Below, in pieces: positions 39,397-49,164 of a DNA stretch of 64,000 bases. Source of the stretch: Microbispora sp. ZYX-F-249. Its GTDB lineage: Bacteria; Actinomycetota; Actinomycetes; Streptosporangiales; Streptosporangiaceae. The stretch is taken from positions 434,001 through 498,000 of the forward strand of contig NZ_JBDJAW010000001.1 of NCBI RefSeq assembly GCF_039649665.1, in the 5' to 3' direction. A model generated the notes under the pieces. It did no database searches. It was not told the DNA's origin and saw only the letters and a program-made list of their open reading frames with translations. Position numbers and translations under genes: made by a program. Positions within the stretch are counted from its first letter, which is position 1. Each line of letters opens with the position of its first letter.

Positions 39397-39990
39397 GTGA
39401 GCCCGAGGCCGGTGCGCGCGGTGGACGCAGAGGAGAAAGTCGACCGGCAGGCGCGGATCCTCGAGGCGGCGCTCCGGCTGCTGTCCCTGCAGGGCATATC
39501 CGGAGTCAGCATGCGTGCCGTCGCACGTGAGGCCGGGGTCTCGCTGGGGCTGGTGAACTACCACTACGAGGACAAGACGAGCCTGATCCGGGCGGCCCTG
39601 CACCGCATCGAGGAGCAGGACATCGCGCTGGTCGAGCCGGACCTCACCCTGGAGCCGGAAGAGCGGCTGCGGGCCGCGCTGAAGCGGGTGGCCGACCCGG
39701 AGTTCCTGACGACGGAATACCTGTCCCTGCGCCTCCAGCTCTGGGCGCTCGCCCAGGCCCACGAGGACTTCGAGCGGATCAACACGGCGGCCCAGAAGCG
39801 CTACCGCGCCGGGCTCGCCGCCCTCATCCAGGCGGCCCGCCCCGGGCTGTCGCCCGGCGAGTGCGCCGAGCGGGCCGCCGACGTCGACGTCATCCAGAAC
39901 GGCCTTTGGCTCACGGCCCTGCTGGGGCTCGACCGCGACTCGATCGGCAGGAGCGTCCGTCGCTGTGAGGAGATAGCGCTCGCCGACTGA
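39397..39990 (+). CDS. TetR-family regulator (BetI-like C-terminus)
   Basis: This 197-residue regulator has the helix-turn-helix ISGVSMRAVAREAGVSLGLV followed by NYHYEDKTSLIRAAL, and a BetI-type ligand domain. I chose the GTG at 39397, eight bases after AAGG; the GTG at 39391 is too close. The Rieske oxygenase gene follows in the same direction, with two TetR-type palindromes between them. Confidence 0.9.
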   Translation: MSPRPVRAVDAEEKVDRQARILEAALRLLSLQGISGVSMRAVAREAGVSLGLVNYHYEDKTSLIRAALHRIEEQDIALVEPDLTLEPEERLRAALKRVADPEFLTTEYLSLRLQLWALAQAHEDFERINTAAQKRYRAGLAALIQAARPGLSPGECAERAADVDVIQNGLWLTALLGLDRDSIGRSVRRCEEIALAD

Positions 39991-40010
39991 CCGTCCGCGA
40001 CCACGACGGT

Positions 40011-40063
40011 TCTGAACGAACGTTCAGAAGCATATTGAACGATCGTTCAGGCGCTCGTATGCT
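40011..40063 (+). promoter_or_regulatory. Operators and promoter of the Rieske oxygenase gene
   Basis: Two palindromes, TCTGAACGAACGTTCAGA (40011-40028) and TGAACGATCGTTCA (40036-40049), share GAACGWWCGTTC and are centred 23 bases apart. A promoter TTGAAC (40035-40040), 17-base spacer, TATGCT (40058-40063) overlaps the second one. The predicted transcript start coincides with the ATG at 40070. Confidence 0.7.
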
Positions 40064-40069
40064 CCCACC

Positions 40070-41248
40070 ATGGCACCAGTCACGATGGCCGACGTACGCC
40101 GCGTCGGCGCCGGTTTCCACCCTGACCCCGGACGGTCGTTCTCGCTGCGGTCGGAGGCGTACACGGACCCGCGGTGGCTCGAGGCCGACGTCCGCGCGAT
40201 CTTCGCCCGCACGTGGCAGTGGGTCTGCCACGTGGAGAAGGTCCGGTCACCCGGCAGCTACGTGTCGGCCACCGTGGCCGGCATGCCGATCGCGGTCGTG
40301 CGCGATCGTGACGGAGCGCTGCGCGCCTTCTACAACGTCTGCAAGCACCGCGCCCACGAGCTGCTCACGGGCTCGGGCACCACGCGCACCATCGTCTGTC
40401 CGTACCACGCGTGGACCTACGGCCTGGACGGGCAGCTGAAGGCGGCCCGCCGCGCCGACAGGATGCCGGACTTCGACAAGAGCGAGATCTGTCTCGACCA
40501 GGTCCTGGTGGAGGAGTTCGGCGGCTTCGTCTACGTGAACCTGGACCCGGGCGCCGCGCCCCTGGCCGAACAGGCCGGGGACCTGGCGGCCGAGATCGCC
40601 AGGTGGGCCCCCGACGTGGCCGAGCTGACCCTCGCGAAGCGGTTGACCTACGACATCGCGTCCAACTGGAAGAACGTCATCGACAACTTCCTGGAGTGCT
40701 ACCACTGCCACGTCGCCCACAAGGAGTTCGTCGACCTCGTCGACATGGACACCTACGAGGTGAAGACGCACGGCATCTGGTCGAGCCACTTCGCCGAGGC
40801 CGGCAAGCAGGAGAACGCCGCGTACGACGTCGCGGGCGCGTCGGTCACGGAGCACGCGGTCTGGTGGCTGTGGCCCAACACCTGTCTGCTGCGCTACCCC
40901 GGCCGCGGCAACTTCATGGTCCTGCAGGTGATTCCGGCCGGCCCCGACCGGACCCTGGAGACCTGGGACTTCTACTTCGAGACGCCCGAGCTCATGGACG
41001 CCGAGGTGGAGGCGGTGCGGTACATCGACGAGGTGCTGCAGCAGCAGGACATCACGATCGTGGAGAGCGTCCAGCGCGGCATGAACACCCCGGCCTTCGA
41101 TCAGGGCCGCATCGTCTACGACCCGGCCGGCTCGGGGCTGTCCGAGCACGGCGTGCACCACTTCCACGGTCTCGTGCTCGACGCCTACCGGTCGTGGGTG
41201 GAGGGGACCGCCGCCGGGACACGACTCAGCCGCGCGGCGCGTACATGA
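40070..41248 (+). CDS. Rieske-type ring-hydroxylating oxygenase alpha subunit
   Basis: This 392-residue enzyme has a Rieske [2Fe-2S] site (Cys91-x-His93 in [11 protein letters not shown] and Cys110-xx-His113 in CPYHAWTYG) and a mononuclear iron domain with His212 and His217 in [12 protein letters not shown]. It resembles the carnitine/glycine-betaine or aromatic hydroxylase branch. The required reductase is not adjacent. There is no ribosome site; the promoter places the transcript start at the ATG, so the mRNA may be leaderless. It is probably repressed by the upstream TetR protein. Confidence 0.9.
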   Translation: MAPVTMADVRRVGAGFHPDPGRSFSLRSEAYTDPRWLEADVRAIFARTWQWVCHVEKVRSPGSYVSATVAGMPIAVVRDRDGALRAFYNVCKHRAHELLTGSGTTRTIVCPYHAWTYGLDGQLKAARRADRMPDFDKSEICLDQVLVEEFGGFVYVNLDPGAAPLAEQAGDLAAEIARWAPDVAELTLAKRLTYDIASNWKNVIDNFLECYHCHVAHKEFVDLVDMDTYEVKTHGIWSSHFAEAGKQENAAYDVAGASVTEHAVWWLWPNTCLLRYPGRGNFMVLQVIPAGPDRTLETWDFYFETPELMDAEVEAVRYIDEVLQQQDITIVESVQRGMNTPAFDQGRIVYDPAGSGLSEHGVHHFHGLVLDAYRSWVEGTAAGTRLSRAART

Positions 41249-41558
41249 TGACCAGGACACCCAGCAGGCAGACGGCCGCCCCGATCAGATCCCAGCGGTC
41301 GGGGCGGAAGCCGTCCACCACCATGCCCCAGACCAGCGAGCCCGCGACGAACACCCCTCCGTAGGCGGCGAGGATCCGGCCGAAGTGGGCGTCCGGCTGG
41401 AAGGTCGCCACCAATCCGTAAAGGCCCAGGGCGACGATCCCCGCCCCGACCCACAGCAGCCCGCGCTGCTGTCTCACTCCTTGCCAGACGAGCCAGGCAC
41501 CGCCGATCTCGGCGAGCGCGGCGACGACGAACAGCAGGAGAGAACGCGCGACGGTCAC
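41226..41558 (-). CDS. YnfA-family (UPF0060) membrane protein
   Basis: This 110-residue protein with four membrane helices has the YnfA signature [20 protein letters not shown] and a middle [19 protein letters not shown]. YnfA resembles small multidrug transporters; activity here is unknown. It converges with and overlaps the 3' end of the Rieske gene by 23 bases. Confidence 0.9.
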   Translation of the reverse strand: MTVARSLLLFVVAALAEIGGAWLVWQGVRQQRGLLWVGAGIVALGLYGLVATFQPDAHFGRILAAYGGVFVAGSLVWGMVVDGFRPDRWDLIGAAVCLLGVLVIMYAPRG

Positions 41559-41835
41559 GGCTGCGACTGTAGAGGAACGGTCACGGTCTCCCGCTTCGGC
41601 GGCGGCCGTGGAGGACCCGCCCGCTCAGGCCGGCGGCAAGCGTGCGTCTCGTACCGGGATGCGACTCCCCAATGTGCTTTCTATGGTGGTTCATCCCTGT
41701 TCCTTCGGCAGAGGTATCCTGCTGCGCACTGTCACCGACTTCCCCCGGACATCGGCGGGCCCGCCGCGTGGCAACGGCACGGTACGGGAGTCCGGCGCGG
41801 GTGAGCTGGGCTCGGCGTGAACGGAGGGGTGTCGA

Positions 41836-44800
41836 GTGACGCGCTGCGAGGACGCTGAGCAGCAGCCGCGGGCAGCGGCCGGGGCCGGGGTGTTCGCCGT
41901 CGACGACGAGATCGGCCGGGACCTGGCGGCGGTGGACTGGGCGGCGACGCCCCTGGGGCCGCCGGACGAGTGGCCGCAGAGCCTGCAGACGGCGGTGAGC
42001 ATCCTGCTGTCGACCCGGTTCTCCATGTGGATGGCGTGGGGGCCGGACCTGACCTTCTTCTGCAACGCCGCCTACCGCCGCGACACCCTGGGCCGGAAAT
42101 ACCCGTGGGCGCTGGGCCGGCCCGCCAGCGAGGTCTGGGCGGAGATCTGGGGCGACATCGGCCCGCGGATCGAGAACGTGCTGGCCACGGGGAAGGCGAC
42201 CTGGGACGAGGCGCTCCTGCTGTTCCTCGAAAGGGCCGGCTACCCGGAGGAGACGTACCACACGTTCTCCTACAGTCCCCTGCGGGACGACTCCGGCGCG
42301 GTGGTCGGCATGCTGTGCGTCGTCAGCGAGGAGACCGAGCGGGTCATCGGCGAGCGGCGCATGGCGACCCTGCGGGACCTCGGCTCGGATCCCAGCGTGG
42401 TCCGCACCGAGCAGGAGATGCTGGCCTTCGCCTGCCGGCAGCTCGGCCGCAACCTGCATGACCTGCCGTTCACCCTGACCTACCTGTACCAGGAGGGCGG
42501 CGGCGCGCGGCTGGCGGGGGTCACCGGGATCGCCGCCGGGCATCCGGCCGCCCCCCTCACCCTGCCGGCCGACGATCCGGACGCGATATGGCCCTCGACG
42601 AGGCTGGCCCGGGGAGAGCCGGTGCTCGTCCCGCTCGACGGCGCCGCGTACGCCGGTCTCCCGTCCGGAGACTGGCCGGAGCCGCCCGTACAGGCGCTGG
42701 TGGTGCCGCTGCTCCAGCAGGGCAGCGCGCCGTACGGGTTCCTCGTGACCGCGCTCAACCGCTACCGCCGCATGGACGACGCGTACCGCGGGTTCATCGA
42801 GCTGGCCGCGGGGCACGTCGCGGCGGGCGTCGCGAGCGCGCGCAGCTACCAGGCCCAGCAGCGGCGGGCGGAGGAACTGGCCGAGCTCGACCGGGCGAAG
42901 ACGGTCTTCTTCTCCAACATCAGTCACGAGTTCCGCACCCCGCTGACGCTGATCATGGGGCCGGTGGAGGAGCTGCGGGGCCGTCTCCAGGACGCCGACG
43001 CGCAGGTGCGCGAGGAGCTGGAGGTCATCCGCCGCAACGGGCTGCGGCTGGGCAAGCTGGTCAACACCCTGCTGGACTTCTCCCGCATCGAAGCCGGCCG
43101 GATGCAGGCCAGCTACGAACCGGTCGACCTGGCCACGGTCACCGCCGAACTGGCCAGCCTGTTCCGCTCCGCGATCGACAAGGCGGGGCTGGAGTTCCGG
43201 GTCGAGTGCTCTCCGCTGGGCGAGCCGGTCTACATCGACCGCGGCATGTGGGAGAAGGTGGTGCTCAACCTGCTCAGCAACGCGTTGAAGTTCACCTTCG
43301 AGGGCTCGATCGGCGTCGAGGTGCGCGGGGAGGGCGCCCACGCGGTGGTGACCATCACCGACACGGGCATCGGCATCCCCGCGGCGGAGCTGCCGCGACT
43401 GTTCGAGCGGTTCCACCGCATCGAGAACGCCCGCTCGCGGTCCAACGAGGGCAGCGGCATCGGGCTGGCCCTGGTGCAGGAGCTGATCGGCCTGCACGGC
43501 GGCACGATCACCGCGGACAGCACCGAGGGCGAGGGCACCCGGTTCACCATCCGCCTGCCGTACGGCGCGGCGCACCTGCCCGAGGACGCGATCACGACGG
43601 CCGGCGCCGGCGCCACCGGCACCGTCGCCGACCCCTACGTCGAAGAGGCCCTGCGCTGGCTGCCCGCGGACGACCGGGGCGAGCCCGCCGGGACCGCCAT
43701 GGAGATGGTGTCCCACGAGGGCCTCGCGGCCCGCTCGGGGGACACCGCGGCCCAGGCGCGTGTGCTGGTCGCCGACGACAACGCCGACATGCGCGGCTAC
43801 CTCGTCCGTCTCCTCGAGGGCGCCGGCTACCTGGTCAGCACCGCGGGCGACGGGATGGAGGCCCTGGACGCCATCCACGCGGACGCCCCCGACCTGGTGG
43901 TCAGCGACGTGATGATGCCCCGCCTGGACGGCCTGTCCCTGGTCGCGGCGCTGCGGGCCGATCCACGCACCGCGACCGTGCCCGTCGTGCTGCTGTCGGC
44001 GCGGGCGGGCCAGGAGGCGTCCATCGAGGGACTCCAGGCCGGGGCCGACGACTACCTGGTCAAGCCCTTCGCCGCCGCGGAGCTGCTCGCGCGGCTGCGG
44101 GCCACCATGGACATGGCGCGGCTGCGCCAGCACCAGGCGCGCTGGCGTACGGCACTGGTGAACTCGTTGCAGGAGGGGTTCTTCGTCTGCGACGAGGACG
44201 GCGCCGTCGTCGAGATCAACAAGGCGTTCACCGACATCCTCGGCTACGGCCCCGAGAACCTGCCCTACACGCCGATCCACCCCTGGTGGCCGGACGCCGC
44301 CGGCGATCCCGAGGCCCACCAGCAGGTCGCCGACGCGTTCAGCGGCCTCCTCGGCCCCGGGCAGGGCAGCTACACCATCCCCGTCACCCACAGCGACGGG
44401 CACCGGCTGTGGGTCAGTGTCACCTTCAACCAGGCGCAGGACCCCGACACCGGACGCCGTGTCGTCGTCGGCACCCTTCGCGACGTCACGGCGGAGCACT
44501 ACGCCATCCAGCGCGAGAGCGCCCTCGCCTCCCTGAGCACCAGCCTGTCCCAGGCGGGGAGCCTGTCCGACGCGCTGAGCGGCGCGCTGGAGGAACTGCG
44601 GAATCTGTGGCGCGCGAAGTCCGTGCTGGCCGCCGTCTTCGGCCCGGGCGACGAAGAGCCGGCCCTGACCACGACGGACCCCTCCGTGGACTGGCAGGGG
44701 CTGCCCGCCGGACGCCGCCGGACGCTCGCCGGCATGCCGCAGCGGCCGCTGCTCACCCCGGTCGCCGAGCGCGACGGGGTCGGCGTCCTCCTGGAGCACC

Positions 44801-46008
44801 CCGACGGCCCGATGGCGCTGTGGGTCGACCTGGGCGACCGGTCGTTCACCGCCGAGGACCAGCTGCTGCTGTCGCTGCTGGCCGGGCGGCTGGCCCAGGG
44901 ACTGGTCCGCGCCCACCAGATCGACCAGCAACGCGAGACCGCGATCGCGCTGCAGCGCGCCATCCTCGGCCCCGCCCAGCTGCCCGACGGGTTCGCCGTA
45001 CGCTACGAGCCCGCCACCCGGCCCCTGGAGGTCGGCGGCGACTGGTACGACACGATCGCCCTGCCGGGCGGACGCATCGGCATCGTCGTCGGCGACTGCG
45101 TCGGACGCGGGGTGGAGGCCGCCGCCGTCATGGGACAGCTGCGCAGCGCCTGCCGCGCGCTGCTCCTGCAGGACGACAGCCCGGCCCGCGTGCTCATGGC
45201 ACTCGACCAGTTCGCCGCCGGTGTCCCCGGGGCCCGGTGCACCACGGTCTTCTGCGGGGTACTCGACCCGGAGACGGGGCACCTGTCGTACTCCAGCGCG
45301 GGACACCCTCCGGGCATCCTCGCCCATCCCGACGGCAGCACCGGCCTGCTCGACGGCGGACGGTCCGTTCCCCTGGCCGTCCGGCCGGGCGCGACGCGTC
45401 CCGAGAGCGAGACGGTCATCCCCGCGCGTGCCACGCTCATGCTCTACACGGACGGCCTGGTCGAGCGTCGCCGCCGTCCGCTGTATTCGGGCATCGACCA
45501 GGCCAGTCAGGCCGTCCAGGACGGCAGGAACGTCGCGGTCGACGACCTCGCCACGCAGGTGATGATCCGCCTGGCGCCCGCCGACGGCTACGACGACGAC
45601 GTCGCTCTGCTGCTCTACCGGCACCCGGCCCCGCTGGAGATGACGTTCCCCGCGGAGTCGTCGCAGCTCGCGCCCGTTCGCAAGGCGCTGCGGAGCTGGC
45701 TCGGCCAGTGCGACCTGCCGGCCCAGATCGTGCAGAACGTCCTGGTCGCCGCCGGTGAGGCGTGCGCCAACGCCATCGAGCACGGCCATCGCCACACTCC
45801 CGGCGACATCGTCCGCCTCCGGGCCGAGGCGTCCGTCGACAACCTGCGCCTCACCGTCGCCGACACCGGCCGCTGGAAGGCTCCGCAACCCGAGGTGAAC
45901 ACCCACCGCGGCCGCGGCGTCGCCCTCATGCGCGCCATGATGCAGCAGGTCACCATCACCCCGGGCCCGTCCGGCACCACCGTCGACATGCAGATGAGGA
46001 TCGCCTGA
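41836..46008 (+). CDS. Hybrid signalling protein: PAS-GAF-histidine kinase-receiver-PAS-GAF-PP2C-HATPase
   Basis: This 1390-residue cytosolic protein combines two signalling logics. It has a PAS-like region (about 40-165), GAF-like region (190-335), HisKA with His364 in [14 protein letters not shown], kinase ATPase (455-580; [19 protein letters not shown]), a receiver with Asp691 in [13 protein letters not shown], a second PAS (about 770-890), a GAF-like region, a SpoIIE/PP2C phosphatase ([10 protein letters not shown] near 1065; [14 protein letters not shown]) and an RsbW-like HATPase with [22 protein letters not shown] precedes the GTG at 41836. The stop overlaps the STAS gene (TGATG), its likely substrate. 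Confidence 0.9.
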   Translation: MTRCEDAEQQPRAAAGAGVFAVDDEIGRDLAAVDWAATPLGPPDEWPQSLQTAVSILLSTRFSMWMAWGPDLTFFCNAAYRRDTLGRKYPWALGRPASEVWAEIWGDIGPRIENVLATGKATWDEALLLFLERAGYPEETYHTFSYSPLRDDSGAVVGMLCVVSEETERVIGERRMATLRDLGSDPSVVRTEQEMLAFACRQLGRNLHDLPFTLTYLYQEGGGARLAGVTGIAAGHPAAPLTLPADDPDAIWPSTRLARGEPVLVPLDGAAYAGLPSGDWPEPPVQALVVPLLQQGSAPYGFLVTALNRYRRMDDAYRGFIELAAGHVAAGVASARSYQAQQRRAEELAELDRAKTVFFSNISHEFRTPLTLIMGPVEELRGRLQDADAQVREELEVIRRNGLRLGKLVNTLLDFSRIEAGRMQASYEPVDLATVTAELASLFRSAIDKAGLEFRVECSPLGEPVYIDRGMWEKVVLNLLSNALKFTFEGSIGVEVRGEGAHAVVTITDTGIGIPAAELPRLFERFHRIENARSRSNEGSGIGLALVQELIGLHGGTITADSTEGEGTRFTIRLPYGAAHLPEDAITTAGAGATGTVADPYVEEALRWLPADDRGEPAGTAMEMVSHEGLAARSGDTAAQARVLVADDNADMRGYLVRLLEGAGYLVSTAGDGMEALDAIHADAPDLVVSDVMMPRLDGLSLVAALRADPRTATVPVVLLSARAGQEASIEGLQAGADDYLVKPFAAAELLARLRATMDMARLRQHQARWRTALVNSLQEGFFVCDEDGAVVEINKAFTDILGYGPENLPYTPIHPWWPDAAGDPEAHQQVADAFSGLLGPGQGSYTIPVTHSDGHRLWVSVTFNQAQDPDTGRRVVVGTLRDVTAEHYAIQRESALASLSTSLSQAGSLSDALSGALEELRNLWRAKSVLAAVFGPGDEEPALTTTDPSVDWQGLPAGRRRTLAGMPQRPLLTPVAERDGVGVLLEHPDGPMALWVDLGDRSFTAEDQLLLSLLAGRLAQGLVRAHQIDQQRETAIALQRAILGPAQLPDGFAVRYEPATRPLEVGGDWYDTIALPGGRIGIVVGDCVGRGVEAAAVMGQLRSACRALLLQDDSPARVLMALDQFAAGVPGARCTTVFCGVLDPETGHLSYSSAGHPPGILAHPDGSTGLLDGGRSVPLAVRPGATRPESETVIPARATLMLYTDGLVERRRRPLYSGIDQASQAVQDGRNVAVDDLATQVMIRLAPADGYDDDVALLLYRHPAPLEMTFPAESSQLAPVRKALRSWLGQCDLPAQIVQNVLVAAGEACANAIEHGHRHTPGDIVRLRAEASVDNLRLTVADTGRWKAPQPEVNTHRGRGVALMRAMMQQVTITPGPSGTTVDMQMRIA

Positions 46009-46313
46009 TGACCACGCCGCTCACCCTCACCCCCGGCCATGGCCCTGACGGCGCCGCCCTGCTGACCGTCGCCGGTGAGATCGACATGAGCAACACCGAC
46101 ACCCTGGCCGCCGCCCTCGACCGCACGCCGGGCCCCGTCGTCCTCGACCTGAGCTCCGTCGAATACCTCGACAGCGCGGGACTGAGCGTCCTGTTCGCCC
46201 ACGCCGACCGCATCACCCTCATCGCCAACCCCCTGCTGACCCCCGTCCTGACCATCTCCGGGCTCGCCGACCTCGCCGACGTCAGGGACGGTGGTGGTCC
46301 CGGCGTCCGTTGA
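46008..46313 (+). CDS. STAS-domain anti-sigma factor antagonist
   Basis: This 101-residue single STAS domain has the phosphorylatable serine in [20 protein letters not shown], as in RsbV/SpoIIAA. It overlaps the hybrid kinase/phosphatase stop by one base and is presumably the protein phosphorylated and dephosphorylated by it. The sigma factor controlled is not encoded here. Confidence 0.9.
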   Translation: MTTPLTLTPGHGPDGAALLTVAGEIDMSNTDTLAAALDRTPGPVVLDLSSVEYLDSAGLSVLFAHADRITLIANPLLTPVLTISGLADLADVRDGGGPGVR

Positions 46314-46359
46314 GGCGGTCGGCGGGCAAATCGGTGAAGGGTTGACGCGAACGGGAGGA

Positions 46360-46505
46360 AGGGATACGTTCCGGTAGATTTCACGATCGTCCAAGGGAAA
46401 TCCGGTGAGATGCCGGTGCGGACGCGCCACTGTATCCGGGACGCAGATCCCGGGAGCCAGGTCGCTTGGGCCTTCGTGACCTCGCATGGTGGGACGCGTC
46501 ATCCC
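46360..46505 (+). ncRNA. Cobalamin (B12) riboswitch
   Basis: The leader of cbtB shows the cobalamin-element hallmarks in order: a GTTCCGGT 5' element, AAGGGAAATCCGGTGAGA followed by TGCCGGTGCGG, the conserved GCCACTGT, and the late GGGAGCCAGGTCGC B12 box. A 3' segment with GCC/GGC pairing leads to the cbtB ribosome site. Cobalamin is expected to shut off cbtB and cbtA. Boundaries are approximate. Confidence 0.9.
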
Positions 46506-46518
46506 TGAGGAGGCCTGT

Positions 46519-46707
46519 ATGAGTGGAATGTCCACTCCTTCTGTCATCCCGATCCCTCGGCTGAGGCTCTGGCTGCTTGCCGTGCCGGTGCTGCTGCTGA
46601 TCGCCTACCTGGTCCTGATGGACAACGGGGCGATCTCGCAGACCGGCGCCTATCTGCACGAGCTCATGCACGACGGGCGTCATCTGCTCGGCGTGCCCTG
46701 TCACTAG
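46519..46707 (+). CDS. cbtB: Cobalt transporter subunit CbtB
   Basis: This 62-residue protein has one membrane helix (LWLLAVPVLLLIAYLVLMDN) and the CbtB C-terminus with HELMHDGRHLLGVPCH, a histidine-rich metal site. GAGGAGG precedes the ATG at 46519. With CbtA and the riboswitch upstream it is assigned to cobalt uptake for cobalamin synthesis. Confidence 0.9.
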   Translation: MSGMSTPSVIPIPRLRLWLLAVPVLLLIAYLVLMDNGAISQTGAYLHELMHDGRHLLGVPCH

Positions 46708-46716
46708 GCGCGGGGC

Positions 46717-47457
46717 GTGGTACGCACCCTGGTGGTCAGGGGCCTGCTTCTGGGCCTGCTGGCCGGCTTCGTCGCGGGCGGTTTCGCCTTCGCCTTCGGC
46801 GAGCCGCGGATCGAGAGCGCGATCGCGCTGGAGGAGGCCCACGACGCGCACGACGCGCACGGTCACGACCACGGCGAGGAGGAGATGGTCGGCAGACCGG
46901 TGCAGAAGGCCGGGTTGTTCCTCGCCACCGGCCTGTACGGGCTCGCCGTGGGAGGGATCTTCGCCCTCGCGTACGCGGGACTGCGCGGACGGGTCGGCCC
47001 TCGGTCGGAGGGCGGGCTGGCACTGGCCGCGGCCGGGACGGCGTTCGTGGCGATGATTCTGGTGCCATTCGTGAAATATCCGGCCAACCCGCCGGCCGTC
47101 GGAGACTCGGAGACGATCAACAGCCGCACCGTGCTCTACGTGGTGATGGTCCTCGTCGGGCTCGCTTCGGCGGTGATCGCGGTTGCGACCGCGCGCAGGG
47201 TCACCGCGGGACCCTGGGCACGGTGGACCGCGGCGGTGGCGGCGTTCCTGGTCCCGGTCGTGGCCGCCTGGACTCTGCTGCCCACCGTCGACGAGGTGCC
47301 CGAGGGCTTCCCCGCCACCTTGCTGTGGCAGTTCAGGCTCGCGTCGCTGGGGACGCAGCTGGTCTTCTGGGCGGCCTTCGGCGTGCTGTTCGGGTGGGTG
47401 AGCGACCGGGCGGCGCGTCGTGCGCGGGCCGTCCCGGCCGCCGCCACGCCGATCTGA
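46717..47457 (+). CDS. cbtA: Cobalt transporter subunit CbtA
   Basis: This 246-residue membrane protein has about six helices and a His/Asp-rich loop (AHDAHDAHGHDHGEEE) near residue 45, as in CbtA. It begins nine bases after cbtB. The pair replaces ECF-type cobalt importers in many bacteria and is typically under B12 riboswitch control. Confidence 0.9.
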   Translation: MVRTLVVRGLLLGLLAGFVAGGFAFAFGEPRIESAIALEEAHDAHDAHGHDHGEEEMVGRPVQKAGLFLATGLYGLAVGGIFALAYAGLRGRVGPRSEGGLALAAAGTAFVAMILVPFVKYPANPPAVGDSETINSRTVLYVVMVLVGLASAVIAVATARRVTAGPWARWTAAVAAFLVPVVAAWTLLPTVDEVPEGFPATLLWQFRLASLGTQLVFWAAFGVLFGWVSDRAARRARAVPAAATPI

Positions 47458-47467
47458 GCCGGGCACG

Positions 47468-48028
47468 GTGCTGCTCGTCCGGCACGCCACCACGCCGGAG
47501 ACGCGGGCGGCCCGATTCCCCCTGCCCGATCGGGACGCCGACCCGGCGAGCCTGGCGAGGGCCGCCGCCGCCCTGGCTCCGATGACGGCGGGCTCGGCCG
47601 GATGGACAGGGCCCGCCGTCGCCGCGCGCCAGACCGCCGCCGCCATCGGATTGGAGGCGCGGGTTGCGCCCGCGCTCGCCGAGGTGGACGTCGGGCGGTG
47701 GCGCGGCCTGCCGTACGAGCGGGTCGCGCGGGAGGAGCCGGACGCCCTGGCGAGCTGGCTGACCGACCCGCACGTGGTTCCGCACGGCGGTGAGAGCCTG
47801 ACCGCGCACGCCGGGCGGGTCGCCCGCTGGCTCGACCTGGTGCGCGCGGAGCCGGGGGTCGTCGCCGTGTGCGACGCGGGCACGATCCGGGCGGCCATCG
47901 GCCATGCCCTGGGGCTCGATCCGCTGGGCGCCGCCCTCTTCGATCTCGCGCCGCTGTCGGTCACCGAGTTGCTCGCCACGCGGGACGGCTGGCGGGTCGC
48001 CTACGTCAACAGGAAGGCCCCGCAGTGA
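47468..48028 (+). CDS. Histidine phosphatase family protein (possible CobC-like)
   Basis: This 186-residue protein carries the phosphoglycerate-mutase-fold motif LLVRHATTPETRAARFP, with the catalytic histidine, and later PHGGESLTAHAGRVARWLD and VCDAGTIRAAIGHALG. The latter position usually has a second catalytic histidine but reads CDAG here. It begins ten bases after cbtA, so it shares the B12-controlled transcript, suggesting an alpha-ribazole phosphatase (CobC) role; this is inference. Confidence 0.78.
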   Translation: MLLVRHATTPETRAARFPLPDRDADPASLARAAAALAPMTAGSAGWTGPAVAARQTAAAIGLEARVAPALAEVDVGRWRGLPYERVAREEPDALASWLTDPHVVPHGGESLTAHAGRVARWLDLVRAEPGVVAVCDAGTIRAAIGHALGLDPLGAALFDLAPLSVTELLATRDGWRVAYVNRKAPQ

Positions 48029-48116
48029 GCCGGCGGTGAATGCGGCGAGCCCGGCGAGGACGGTGGTCACCCCACGGCACGGGCTACTCGCCGGCGTGCT
48101 GGGCAGTGTCGTCCGC

Positions 48117-48944
48117 ATGACTACCCAACACACACTCACCTGGTTCGTGACCGGATCATCCCGCGGCCTCGGGAACGTGTGGACGCGGGCGGCGCTGCGG
48201 CGCGGTGACCGCGTGGTCGCGACGGCCCGGGACGTCTCCGCCCTGAAACCCCTCGCCGACGAGTTCGGCGACGCCGTCCTCCCGCTGTCGCTCGACGTCA
48301 CCCACCGGGAGGCCGCCTTCGCCGCGGTGGCCCGCGCGGTCGAACGCTTCGGCGGCATCGACGTCGCCGTCAACAACGCGGGGTACGGCCTGTTCGGCGC
48401 GGTCGAGGAGGTGACCGAGGCCCAGGCGAGACAGCAGCTGGAGACGAACCTGCTCGGCGCGCTCTGGGTCACCCAGGCGGTGCTTCCCGGCATGCGGGAG
48501 CGCGGGCGGGGCCACATCCTGCAGGTGTCGAGCATCGGGGGCGTCGCGGCGTTCCCCATGCTCGGGCTGTACCACGCGTCGAAATGGGGCCTGGAGGCGT
48601 TCAGCGAGTCACTCGCCCAGGAGGTCGCCTCGCACGGGATCCGGGTGACCATCGTCGAACCCGGGCCCTACGGCACCGACTGGAGCGGTTCGTCGGCCGT
48701 CCACACCGAGCCGATCCCCGCGTACGACGACGTCAGGGAGGCGCGCCGGGCCGGCGCGGCGGGCAGGACCCCGATCGACCCCGAGGTCACGGCGGAGGCG
48801 GTCCTCGCGCTCGTGGACGCGGAACGGCCCCCGCTGCGCCTGTTCCTCGGTGGTTTCTGCCTGCCGATCGCCGAGCGGGTCTACGCCGGACGGCTGGACA
48901 CCTGGCGGGAATGGCGATCCCTCTCCGAGTCGGCCGACGGCTGA
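48117..48944 (+). CDS. Short-chain dehydrogenase/reductase
   Basis: This 275-residue oxidoreductase has the NAD(P) motif TGSSRGLG, NNAG in VAVNNAGYGLFG, catalytic serine in VSSIGG and the YHASK pair. It belongs to the classical SDR family; the substrate is unknown. It stands alone with its own terminator at 48951-48976. Confidence 0.9.
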   Translation: MTTQHTLTWFVTGSSRGLGNVWTRAALRRGDRVVATARDVSALKPLADEFGDAVLPLSLDVTHREAAFAAVARAVERFGGIDVAVNNAGYGLFGAVEEVTEAQARQQLETNLLGALWVTQAVLPGMRERGRGHILQVSSIGGVAAFPMLGLYHASKWGLEAFSESLAQEVASHGIRVTIVEPGPYGTDWSGSSAVHTEPIPAYDDVREARRAGAAGRTPIDPEVTAEAVLALVDAERPPLRLFLGGFCLPIAERVYAGRLDTWREWRSLSESADG

Positions 48945-48950
48945 CTTCGG

Positions 48951-48976
48951 CCGGGCGCCTGCCGAAAGGCGCCCGG
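48951..48976 (+). terminator. Hairpin terminator after the SDR gene
   Basis: CCGGGCGCC (48951-48959) pairs with GGCGCCCGG (48968-48976) around an 8-base loop, right after the SDR stop. Confidence 0.65.
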
Positions 48977-49164
48977 TGTCTCCCGCGGGCCCGCCGAGTT
49001 CCGCCGACATGCGCGAATGCGATTTTTCGCGCCGGACGTGCGCGGGATCCGGCCGGACTTCTTCCCAATCCTTCTTCCGATGAGTGAGTACGGCGGATTT
49101 CCGGCCGGGCCGGGAGTTTCGCGCGGATGATGAATGAGGCGTCACCCGATGAGAAACTTGGGAT

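Noticed and set aside
41581-45906. A very long open frame on the minus strand opposite the hybrid signalling gene
   Set aside because: It is a shadow of the high-GC coding strand; the plus strand shows clear domain motifs while the minus frame is Arg/Gly/Gln-rich without domains.
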